Shown here: positions 1 to 12,500 of the stretch, piece after piece | Position numbering within the stretch: position 1 is the stretch's first letter | How the letters are laid out: every line of letters begins with the position of its first letter | Assembly: GCF_029227915.1 (NCBI RefSeq) | Contig: NC_079885.1 | Coordinates: 12,659,001 to 12,723,000 of the forward strand | Source: Hydractinia symbiolongicarpus | Lineage: Eukaryota > Cnidaria > Hydrozoa > Anthoathecata > Hydractiniidae | Length of the DNA: 64,000 nt | Direction of reading: 5' to 3' | Notes under the pieces: model-generated | Told to the model about the DNA's origin: nothing | Database searches by the model: none | The model's input: the letters and a program-made list of their open reading frames with translations, nothing else | Position numbers and translations under genes: made by a program

Positions 1-358
1 TAGGTTTTCTTGTTGCCTTCAAAAAGGGAAAATGTTTTGGCATTTTTTATATATATATTTTTATATATTTATATGTATATTTCTTGGTACTGTCAAAGCA
101 ATTTATGATGCAAGTAATATTAACTAGAGCACTAGCTTAAAACAGGGGAAAACAGAACCCTAGTTCTGCTTCTTTGTTCTTGCTGTTTGTCAAAGAAGAT
201 CAAATATAGACACAACACTTAAGCGAGTTATAAAATCATAAATTTAGAATCTGTTCTTTTTTTAAATCCAGGATAAATTTGAGTTTAAAAGATATTTTAC
301 TCATTTTATTACCAATGTGAAAATGTTGGTAATCAGTTGCACTTTTCTTTACATTTAG
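1..358. other. Non-coding, intron upstream of first visible CDYL-like exon
   Basis: AT-rich sequence with no convincing coding frame. It ends in a good splice acceptor (pyrimidine-rich stretch then ATTTAG at 353-358) directly before the chromodomain exon, so at least its right part is intron of the CDYL-like gene whose 5' exon lies outside the window. Confidence 0.6.
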
Positions 359-3300
359 GTTGAACAGATAGTTTGTCGTCGAGAGCACAGAGGTAAAGAA
401 GAATATTTAGTCTACTGGAAGGGTTTTGATTTGTCTTCTGCTACTTGGGAGCCAGTAGAAAACTTACTGTCCTGTACAGATCTCATTGAACAATTTCAAC
501 GCACTTCAAATCCTATTCCAGGTGATTACATATATTTATCATTGTTTTGGAAAACAAGCCTAGCTTCCTTAACAGCATTTTAAATCTGTTGTCACAAAGC
601 TGAAGTACCAACATCATAAGCAAGACACCGACAGTTAAATGTGTATCCACACTGTTGTATCACATCTCATTGATACATATTAATCTGAACCATAATTTTG
701 CCTTTTCAGGAATATTGTGGTACACACTATATCTATATTATCTATATTATTATGAAACATTGTCTCAGAACGTTTTTGATTTTTTGTTAAATATTTAACT
801 TCCCATAGGTTAAAACGCTATGTATTGCCATTTCTGGGTATTTATACATTAGTTTTTTGTGTATCTTGGTATTTTTTTTGTGTCTGTGTGATTAGGAACC
901 TTAAAAACTGTATTACCACGTATGGCCACAAATCAAAATGTCTTGTCATGTCAAGAGTAAAGGAGATTTTCTGTTTTGATTCATTTTGCTGCCAATTTAC
1001 ATTTACTGACTTAATACTGTTTTAGAACCGTAGGCTTTGTTTTTATTATTTTGGCCAAACAAGACAATGTATACAGAAAAAAGGCAGACTTAGTGTGATA
1101 GAGAGATTGTTAATGTGTGTTATATATCACTTCTATGATTGTTCACCTTGAAAGGCTTATGTCTCAGCAGATGTTATGTGGAAGGCGGGTTGAAAATATG
1201 AACCTCCAACTAATGCTTTTGTGATAACATCAAAAAAAAAAGATTTTTGCTACAGAAAAATAATCTTCATGAAAGCTGTTATATCTTAGCCAAGAAAATA
1301 GCATCGATTAAATTTTTTTTGAGGAGAATGAAATATACCCCAGTGTTATTCTTTCCCATCAACTGTATCTTTTCACGATAACTGCATCGTAGCAAACATG
1401 CAGTGATGGCACAACAGATCTTAAAGTATTTTTTTAGGAATGTTTTACTGGAAGAAATCTTACCATAAAGAATCCTGTTTGTTTTGAATATGTTATTTTT
1501 TATTCTAAAAGGGTGCTAACATTTTTTTAGGTGCAAACCCATATAAGGTATTACATACAGAAAAGACAAAAACTGTACATTTGAAGATGTTACTTTCACG
1601 AGGAACAAAGAACAGGCACAAAAGAACAAAATCCATGGCTGATCTAAGTGACTATGAGGAATCTAACAACATTTTTAATAAAGTTGAAGTAACAAACCAT
1701 TCTCTACCTAATGGCTTTCATAAAAAGAAATTGAGTGAAAGTGAGAAACTTTTACGAGATACTCTCTTACATGAGTCAAAGACAATGGCTCCAGAAAAGA
1801 CTAGCTTAAGCAAAATAAATGGTATTTTAAATTGTTATGATCCAATTAAATTAAATGGTGTTGTGAGTAGTGTTGGTGCTAAAAGAAGTTTAAATAGGAC
1901 TAATCGTGTTAGACACTCTCATAATGAAGAATTAGTTTTATGTGCAATTAAAAAAAATTATATGGTGATTACGCTGAATAACACCAAAAGGCATAACGTT
2001 TTGACTATAGGGGTAAGTGATTTTTTTTCTTAAAAGCATAGTTTTACACCATTATGCCCCCTCCCCCCACCCCCTCCCACATACATTAATATATTTCTGT
2101 GATAACATTATTCTAGTGACACTTTTGTATTTTTTTTCTTCTTTGTTTTACCTTTGCCAAATTGACTTCAGTCAGCATAAGGCCAGCCTTACAGTTGAAT
2201 TTCTATATTCAAACACACTTATATGCCTGGCTTTATTTAAGCTTGGTTTCCACTTGGTTTTCACAACATAAAATTATGTGAAATAATTTTTTAAAAAATA
2301 TTTTTTTTATTCACCATATCTTATTGATTATGCATAGTTTTATTCCACGGCAAGAGAACCAACACGTTGGTAAAATTTTTGAAAAAAAATTTCACTGATG
2401 TTGTTGTTTTCATTGATCGGAGATCAATGGACCATGGACTTTTCCAAAACTGTCTAGAAATGGGGTAGAAGTCATGTTTCAGATGGCATATTTAAATCAA
2501 TGAAAGAAAGCCAAACATATTTAGAAGATAAAATGTTCTTTTATAAACCTTAACACTGTGTTTTTGAGGGTATTTATCTCACAAGTTCTCACACTGTATG
2601 TTTTGCAAATATCAGTATTTCTATGATATTTTCTTGTTTCATGAAATGAACGTAAACTTGCTATCAAAATGTCAAGTTCACGTTATTTCATAAATTAAGA
2701 AGAGGGTGAGTTTGAAATTACACAAATTAAACATGTTTCCACTGTGAACTAACATTAAGTAAGAAATTATGTTAAAAAATTAATTCATGTTATTTAACGT
2801 TAGTCACTAGTCGAAACCATGACGAACAATTTTTCCATTTCCATGTCCATCGTTATGGTTTATACTCCAATAAAATGTTTGGCTAGTTGTTTTCTTTTAC
2901 TGTGTCTTTTTAAATTTTTTTATACAGATGCTTGATTCAATATGTGACTGTTTAATGAAAGCAAAGAAAAACAGTGAAGTTAAAGCTGTTTTACTAACAA
3001 ATAATGGCGACTTCTTCTGTTCGGGGATCGATTATTCTGAATTAATGAATTGTATTGATGACAAAGAATATAGAGCACTTGTGTATGAATTAATATCTGG
3101 TATTAGGTATACTGTTTTTTTTCCTTCAATTCTGTCCTATTTTTTATTGCAACTAAATTTGAATAGGTTTGCCACAAAAGTAGTATAGAAATATGAAAAC
3201 TAAATCTAGAAAACAAAAATATCGGTTTGAGCAAATAACTTATGGTAAATGATATAACCAGAAGCCTAAACATTAAAAAACTTTTTCGACTTCTTTTTTA

Positions 3301-6300
3301 ATAATTTTAAGCTTCCGGTTATATCATTTACAATAAATCTACAAAGTTATGTTTTTTTATATATAACCATACTGTTCTCCATTTCCAGGTAATTAAAAAA
3401 ACTAAAGAGATTTAAGGAATAATAAGTTCTTACTACAAGTTTTATCTTTTTGTAGGTCACTTGTTTGACAAGGTCAATTATTAATTTGAGTCAGGAAATG
3501 AAAAAAATAAAAAATGAAAATACATAAATATATATCCATATTAGCTTGTCTGTCAGCCCTTAGAAACTTTGAAATCAGACCATTATCTCTTAAAACCTTA
3601 TGCACCTTATAACATGGTCATCTTTGAATAACATTGTGTTGTCATGTTTACATTTCCTTGATGGTGTACATTTTCTATTTTTCTATCTTTTTGTTTGTTT
3701 GCAATATATCCCTTTAACAACAAAGGGTGTTTAGTGCTTATTCAGCAGCAGAGCTTATTTAGTATTTAGAATTTTCAGTATATGGAGACATAACAGTTAC
3801 CTCTATGCTATATAATGTAATGTAAGGTTCTTGTTTTTATAGGCATTTTCTGGGAACTCTTCTAACATTTAGCAAACCATTAGTTTGTGCAATAAATGGT
3901 CCAGTTCTTGAGTTTGGTGCAGCTATTGTTGTAGCTTCTGATCTTTCATATGCAACTTCAAAGGTAAATTATTTTTGACACAATAGCTTTTGAACAGAAA
4001 ATTTACTGCAGAAAATCAAAAAGGTAGCTTTATTCCTGTGATCTTTCCACATTGTTTTAGAAATCAGGGGGTTATCAAATAGAAAACCGTATTATAATCA
4101 TGCCTATAATATAGTAATAATCCCCATAAAAGTAAATTTCTTTGCTTTATGCTAACCCCGTGCAAGGATGCAAAAAATAGTGATATGGGAAACATGTATC
4201 AATTTTCTATGAGCTAACGACCAGTTTCTACTAGTTTCCACTATCACAGTAAAGACCTCCAACCCATTCACCATCACATTCTTTCACTTCTCCTTAGGCA
4301 AGCTTTGATCTAGTTTATAATAAACTTGGGTTATCACCTATTGGCTGTTTGACGCATCTTCTACCTCAAGTCGTTGGCAACAGCATGGTAAGATTTATTA
4401 ATCGCACTTTATAATTGTGTAAGAAATATTTGTCAATAAGTTGACTGGATTCTTATAGGAAGAAAAACGTCTAGGTGCTTTGTTGTATAAGCAACTTTCC
4501 AGCCTGAGATTAAATAAAAACAAGTGAACTCTGGTGAACTCTCATTGAGGAGCATGTGTATTCTAAGCTACTGCTTGGTAAGCCCTGATTTTAAAATTCA
4601 AAATGTCCTGAGGTATTTTATAATAAGCTTGAAGTTTCTAAAAACACGGAGGCGACACTTTTGTGCAGATAAAAATTGTTTGGATGTATAAGAATTCATT
4701 TTACTTTTTTTTACTTTTTCTAGGCTGTTTCAGTCAATTTGAATTTGACAGTTTATTATCAAAACGTGATAAACATTACAAAGCTTCTAGCAAAACAACA
4801 GGAATAGCAATGAATGAAACCTTTTTCTTGGATTGAATGAATAAATAAATAATGAATGAATGAATGCTTTTTCTTTGATTGACGATTTTCTTTCACGATA
4901 TTTGAAATTACATGAATAATTATGTCCTAACTAGTCGATAAGGCCCGTGGAGAAATCCACTTAGGCAGAAGGACAATAAAAATTAGGTTATTTTAGATTT
5001 TTTGCTGACGTCAGCAGTGCAGGTACCAAAAGTAAATTGGCGAAGTTTTATTTATTCTTTGCCTGTAATGTGTAGAAGTTAAAACGCTGATCCAAATAAT
5101 GTATAGGATCACATGTTTTTGACAAACGCGTAAGGAGTGTAAGGATTTAAAAATTGTGCTGACGTCAGCAATGGCCCGTCAAAACCCGAATTTTTTTTTA
5201 AGAAATTCGTATACCTGTTGCCTTCATCGTATAGATCTTGAAACGCTGATCAAGAAAATGTATAGGATCATGTACTTTTGACAAACGGTTGCAGAGATAT
5301 TAGGATTTGAAGGTTTTTGATGACGTCATTAACTCATCCATTCCGAAACAGATTCGGGGATGCAGTTTTTGGGAAATTACCCAAGTTGGTCCTAGGTGGT
5401 CCCTAGTTACCCACGCGGTGAAAAATTGACGTCACCACCTCGTTTCCAAGTTATTTGCCCTCAAAATTTTAGGTGCACTGTAATGGCTTACGTTAAAGTA
5501 GTGTTATTGACGTCGCGCCGTAACGTCAGAAAGCTTAACATATTAGACATGCATTTTTCGGCAATATCAAAGGAAAATGAACACATCCACTTTGCCTGTT
5601 ACGGACAGACAGTCTCCGTATTATTATAAGAGACTAGTCGATAATGACCCGCGGAAAATGCACTTAGGCAATAGGACATTGAAAAAGTTGGTTGTTTAAG
5701 ACGTTTTGCTGACGTCAGCATTGCAAATCCAAAAAAAAATGGCGAAATTTAGTTTATTCGATGCCTGTAACGTGTAGAGGTTGAAGCGCTGATCAAAATA
5801 ATGTATAATAATCTGCTAGCGTTGTTGTGGCAATGATGTTATGAAATGAAATGAAATTGGAACGATATTATAACCAATTATAAGTATATTGTAGAAAAAT
5901 TATAACTGTATTATAGAATATATTTAATGATATTATACAAGTGTATCCTGGCCTTTATATATATAATCGTAGTAGCCATAACTTTATTTACAATACAGTA
6001 TTTTCAGAACAGGTTTTATGATATCACAGACAGCAGGTTTATTATAAGGCTGAGCGGCAAGAAAAAATGACAAAGACAATTGGCATTTTTTTCAAATTAT
6101 AGCTATAGGTGGTTAGACACAACAGATACACACGAAACTTAGTTTCAATACAACCCTGTAATTTATGCGAGCACAAAATAAAACAAACTGGCAACAACTC
6201 ACCAATAAAAGATCACTTAATAAAAGTGAATAAAGATTTATAGCATGTGCTTACTTATTGGTTTCTCGTAGCCATCAACTTTTGAAACAATCTTACAAAT

Positions 6301-6480
6301 TTACATGTAAAATTTTATGCTGATCACATAATAGTACTTCATGCATGATTCTTCAGTGTGTTTAACATGAGTTTTTTAACCCATAGTGAAATTCAAAATG
6401 TCCAAAAGGCAGAATTAAACTTCAGACCAAAATAAGCTAATGTACAGATTTACCAATCTATATAATAATACGCCAGTTCC

Positions 6481-6522
<42 letters not shown>

Positions 6523-9500
6523 GACTTGCAAAGTGGATTATATTCTTCACTATTTTCTTTGATAAAGTCCGTAAAACATCGCCCATAAAATTGTTCTGTA
6601 ATTTACCAAACTTTACCGTTAAAATAATATTAACGTCAAAGGAAAGTATATTAAATTAATGAAGCCATTGCAGTGCACTTAAAACTTTGAGGCATGATCC
6701 TATATGTTTCCTTGATCAGCGTCTCAAGATCTATGCAATAAAGGCAACAGGTATACAAATTTCTGGTTTTGACGGGCCATTGCTGACGTCAGCACAATTT
6801 TTAAAACAACTTTTTTTATTGACCTTTTGCCTAACTGGATTTCTCCACGGGCTTTATCGACTAGTATAAACTAAAAGAAAGTTTTTCCTATTATGTAAAC
6901 AGTTCAAAACATATCAACAGAGACTATATTCAAAATATTCTGTACTGTGCAATTAGGAACACAAGAACTATTTCTATTGTCTTTTGGTTTTTCCAAAAAC
7001 ATTCCTCGTGCATTCCCACTACAACTGGAGAATATTAAACAAAGGTTTCAGCTAAATGGTAACTCTCATTTGTGAGGGCGCATTTTTTTTCAAGGTTGTT
7101 TGTTACTGACCAGAAATGCCCGTGTCTATCTAAACTATTTTCGAAATTCAACGTATGGATTTTATCAGGCATTTCACCCAGTTTCATCCAGAAAATTTAT
7201 ATTTTTGTAAAACATTAAAGATGTTTTTTATGGCATTTTCGGCAACTCTGCACCTTAGTACAAAAAACACGGCAAGGCTTTGCTCACTTGTTTTTTTCTC
7301 TTTAAATGAAGACATTACATTGCGCGTCAAGCCACGAATCGATAAATCCATAAAGCAATGAAGCTACAAAAAAATTGACATGTTAAAAGAGTAATTTAAG
7401 CGAGTCAAATGTAAAGTTGTTCCAAGTACAAAAAATTGCATTGGAAGCTGGCAGTTTTACTGTAGTTTTAATATCCCTAGTAGCACCAGTTTTCGGATGG
7501 CCTTGAGAAAAACACTTGGATGCATTTTATGAAATGGAATGGCCAGGATTATTCTTTGCAACTCCACGTGCGAAGAGAAGTGTATTAAGAAAAATATTTT
7601 GACACATTGTTAGGGGCAGCTATAGCTGTCTAAGCTTGGAACTTTCGATTGGCTCTAACCTAACCGGACAAGCAAACATGACTAAAGTGTGATTTCGATT
7701 GCCCTTTAACCTAACCGGACAAGCAAGCACGCGAGTCTTATGTCTTATTAAAGAGCGTGCGATATAACCTTGTTGTGAACAAAGAATGCTTTTTTTAAAT
7801 GAAGGTCTTTATAAAGTTTAGAAATTAGGTAGAAATGGGACAAAATCAAGCTATTTCTCCTGCGAAAGTCAGAAATTTCACCAGTCAGGGAATCATGTTT
7901 TAGACCATGTTCACATGTTGCAGATAGAGTTCGAATTTCGTACTGGGTAGGGTTTCAGTTTAACCTTATCGCATACGCGAAGCGGGCTGATAGCGTTTCG
8001 ATACAAAAACTGACATGAATTCGTATTCACACAAAATGGCGATATTAAATGTAAATAAACCGTCAAATTTTAACTGTTATTACTTTAGGTCAAATCAATC
8101 TTTCTAGTTTGCTTGTACATATGATATACATGAAAAATAAGCACATCAAGTACTTACTGTTACTGGTACTGTTTAAAACATAATCACGACAGTAGAAGAT
8201 TTTTAGTCTCACGGTTGATCGAGCACTGTGGGACATGTCTCAACTTTTGCTTAGGGATTCTTCATAGTATCTACTATTTCTAATGATAGAATATCTTGTT
8301 TTATAGGCTAACTCTATGCTTTATATTGGTGGCCGTTATTCTGCAGTGTCGGTATCTGATCGTGGTTTGATATTAGATATGTATGGTGTCAATTCATTTC
8401 AGGAAGACATTTGCAAGAAGATGTCCCAACTAACTGCAAATTCTACTGGCGTATGTTTCTTTACTCAAACTTTATAGTTTCAATTAGTTATTAGTCAATA
8501 TAGTTTCAATAGTGGGAATTTTTATATTCAATTAAAATGCAATGAAACAGCGTTTATTATTTCCCCTGCAACTTTCACTTTCCCACTTTCCCCTGCAACC
8601 GTAACTGTAAGTTACGTTCTTTTGACCGCAATCAAAACATTGTTGCTCGGTACGATAAAAGGTTTTACGCCATCCCCAAAAATATCACTTCCTCTTTCGT
8701 CGTAGCCACACATCAGAAAGCGTAACAGAAGCCCTAGAAACAAGGTTGCATTTTCGCTCTTTCTCGAAAATTGACGCTAACAGTACGACAGGCTATAATT
8801 ATAGCAATAAAGGGATGTAAATATTTTCGTACGTTATTCGTTCGAATGTTTCTCTCTTCGATATATATTCCGATAGCTTGGAGGTCTGTTAAGCCTAACT
8901 TGGGTGGCTTGGATTTATTTCACCAGTGAAATAAATCCAAGCATTCGTAGTTTTGTATCCTTAAATTTTCACTTTGAAAAACTCGCATTGCCGGAATACA
9001 GAGACAATTATTACTGTTTAGAGACGAAATATATCGCTGTAAACTTCAATCAGAAAAAAATCGTTGGTGTTTATTTTGCCCAAAAATCAATTAGTAAATT
9101 ACACAATAATGATCATGTTTTAAGGTGACGGTATACCTTTATTGTATCAAAAAATCGATTTTTTTTATTAGCTATTTATACTAAAAAAACGACAATGGTG
9201 AAACTATTTCTTTATTTTTGAAAGGGAATATTGATTTTATCCAAATAACTTTTTTTCAGATCGACCTTTCACAGCTCATATAGAATAGGAGTTACGAGTG
9301 AATGTTTTTAACACTTTCATCCTCTTGAGTATAATTTTTCAAAATAAAAAAATCTTTTATATTTCATACCAATATTAGGACCAACAATGAGTATGTTTAT
9401 TATTTTTTATTGACAATATATTTCGGATAAAAATTATCCATCATCAGGTCTAAAAGCAAATAAATAATGTTAAAAACAGTTAAAAACAAGTATAAAATTA

Positions 9501-12500
9501 TTCAACATATCATACATAAACTACACCTCACACTACAACAAATCAAATTTACAAGAAAATCTAAAAACAAAACGAGTTTAGAAGAGAGTAAGGTAATTAA
9601 ATTTTTATTACCAATGCTCTGCTTCTATATTCGTCTTTTGTATTTAAAACCGGTTTGATGTAATTGATCATTAACGCCTCAAGAGTCATTAAATGATAAA
9701 CGTTCCGTGTTGATGAACATAAAATTGATACATTTTCCATTGTTAAAAGATTATTGCAATCGTCGAAATGCTTTCCCACCGGACCAGTTCTTTTATGTTC
9801 CTTAAGTCGTTTGATTAAATGTCGGCTCGTCTGTCCGACATAGCACGAGTTGCATCGTGGACATTCTATTTTGTATACCAAACAACTTTTGAAACATTTT
9901 TCAATTACAGGTTTCAATGGAGGCAGAGAACTTTTCAACTTTTTCAATGTGAAAATAATTTTACACGGAATATTCAACTTTCTCATAGAAGTTTCAAATT
10001 TCTCCGAAACTCGCCCACGATATTGAATGAAAATCATCTTCTCTTCAGACTCTTCTTTCTCGTTTTCTTCATCAGGATTCTCGTTATCATTATTTTCCAT
10101 AATCTTAGATATCGTACTTTTAATTATCGGGTCATAGAAAGCTTTCGGATATTGATTTTTCTCAAGAACAGTTTTACCTTTTTCTAGACTTTGGTGAAAA
10201 TTCGACCATGTGCTACACGCTCGATGTATTCGATGAACTAGGCCGGATACGACTGACCGTTTATATTTCCGTGGTGCCAGTGAATGAAAGTTCATCGTCA
10301 GGCCTGTATCGGTAGCTTTCGTGTACCATGTCGATGATAAATTGTTATTTGAACGAATAATTAACATATCCAGAAAAGGTATAGACGTATTCTTCCCTTC
10401 TTTTTCAATGGTAAATTTGAGTGACGGATGCAGGTCGTTAATTTGTAGAAGTTTTCCGTCAATTCTATTACGTTCTATGTTTCTCAAAACATCATCCATA
10501 TACCTTGAATACAGTACAGCATCGTCTTTGAGGATAGAGTCAAACTTGCTTAGCCAACCATTAGCGAGAAGTGGAGCTGGTGGGCTGCCCATAGCTAAGC
10601 CATCGATTTGCTTGTAATAACCATCGTGTGATAATAAAACTACGTCACGACTGCGCAAAGAGACTAAGGTTTTAAAGGTTTCTTTATCTACCGGAGGCTG
10701 TTCGTATTTACCAGAAAATAAAAGCTCGGTGCAATCATTTATGGCTTCATCAAGCGGAACGTTTGTATACAAAGACTTTACATCAAAACTAACTAGTTCT
10801 TCGTTCGTATTAAGTTGAATTTGAGATAACAGATCAGAAATTTCCTTTGTTGAGGAATTGATATTGCACTCCTTTACAACAGATAACCATTTTGAAACTT
10901 GATTACCAATTTTATAGTAGGCTGAGCCAGGCATGGAAAGTACTGGTCGAACTGGTGTATCTTTTTTATGTACCTTCGCTAGGCCATATAGACGTGGCGG
11001 TTGGCTTCCTACTGGTTTCATTTTATCGTACAATGCGTCCGAGATTTTATTATCTTCTTTTAACAACTTTAACATGGATAAAACTCTTTCTTCTTCTTTA
11101 AGCATTGGGTGCTTCTCATTCTTCCTTCTCCCGACGAGTTTTTCAAATTGAGGTAAATCGGTGATTTCACTCATTTTATTATTGTACGTTTCTACTTTCA
11201 TGATGCAAATTCCGATGCCCTTATCGAAAGGTAGCGCAACGAGGTTATTCTCTTTTATATTTCCTTTCCGAAAAGAATTGAACATCTGGAAAAAAAAACA
11301 CCTCAAATCTTTCATTTCTAAAAATGTCAAGTTATCGTAATACGCCGTTCGTGTCTTCAAAAAACGAAAGAAGAAAAATATAAAAAATTTATTTCTATAG
11401 CAAAAAGGAGATTGCTTAGAAATCAAAGTAAACTTCGATCTTCTTCTGTGCCATCCTGTTCTGTTTCTGCAATTCACAGAAAAATGTTAAATGACTTAGA
11501 AAGTTCCGGTGAAAGCGAAGATTCGTCAGACGAAGAATGCGATAAACCTTTGACGTCGTGGATCACGAACATGGATTTCATTCAAGAGTGCTTGAGAAAG
11601 TCGTGTGTATGCAAACTTTGTCACAACGTCATAACTATAAAAGAAATCTGTAGCTTTCGTGCTGGATTGGGGACAAAGTTTGAACTGACTTGCACAAATA
11701 GCGAATGCCCACTTAACGAGTTTTTTTTTGACAACAGAAAAGCCGACAAAACTTACAATATCAACCGTCAAAGCGTACTTGCGGCTCGCTTTGCCGGAAA
11801 AGGACGTAAAGGGCTTTTAAAAATATTCAGTGTTTTGGGATTGTCAAACCCAGTGGAAAAATCACGTTTCGTAGAACACGTAAAGTTTTGGGGAAAAACA
11901 TCCTTTGAATTGCGGGAGGAAAATCTTTCGATGTGTGCAAAAAGAGCGAAAGAGCTAATTGCCAAAGAAACAAATGTCAATGTTGATTGTTTTTACATAC
12001 ATTTATTACGATTCTAAAGAACATCGAATAAGAGTTGGAAACGAAGTAGTTTTTTAAATAAAGTCACTTTTTTGAAGGCAGGGTGTGTTTCAAAAATGTC
12101 TCTGTACTTTTTACAAGTTAAAAAGTTTTAAATTATTTTTATACCATTTGATAGGTGTTTAAAAATGCTTTTTAGTGATGTATGAATGAATAAACTTTGA
12201 TTAACTATAGCTGAAATAATAAAAAACCATGCTCAAAAGGTATACCGTTACCTTAAGTACCAAAAAAGAAAAGCTATCTAGTTTGTATTTCAAATGCGCA
12301 GTAACTAGCTCGTGGGAACTTAGGCAAGTCAATCGGCGCATCCAATAGTAGGCTTACTGATCATAACAGAATAAAGAGAATAAAAAAAAATATTTAAGGT
12401 AACGGATATCATTGTTAATAAAAAATAAGAAATTAAGTTAATCATTCTGACTGTAACGTCGGTAAAACATTACGTTAAAAACCTGTTTCTCTGTCTACCT

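Larger units (their letters stand above)
9400..11390 (-). mobile_element. Penelope-like retroelement (EN+, probably 5'-truncated)
   Basis: Contains a reverse transcriptase with C-terminal GIY-YIG endonuclease (CDS at 9597-11315) and, downstream on the same strand, a hammerhead-like motif at 9412-9447, which fits the repeated terminal region of Penelope-like elements. Boundaries are approximate: the left one is set by the motif, the right one by the point near 11390 where the antisense transposase frame begins. Confidence 0.75.
9124..12252. mobile_element. TTAA-flanked terminal-inverted-repeat DNA transposon (Kolobok-like) with nested Penelope element
   Basis: The left end GGTGACGGTATACCTTT (9124-9140) matches the inverted right end (12236-12252) at 16 of 17 positions. 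Each end is flanked by TTAA (9120-9123 and 12253-12256), the target duplication typical of Kolobok and piggyBac. On the + strand it holds a truncated transposase-like frame (11412-12017) and on the minus strand a Penelope-like retroelement (about 9400-11390). The simplest reading is a DNA transposon, now internally deleted, into which the Penelope element inserted. It sits in CDYL intron 6. Confidence 0.7.
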
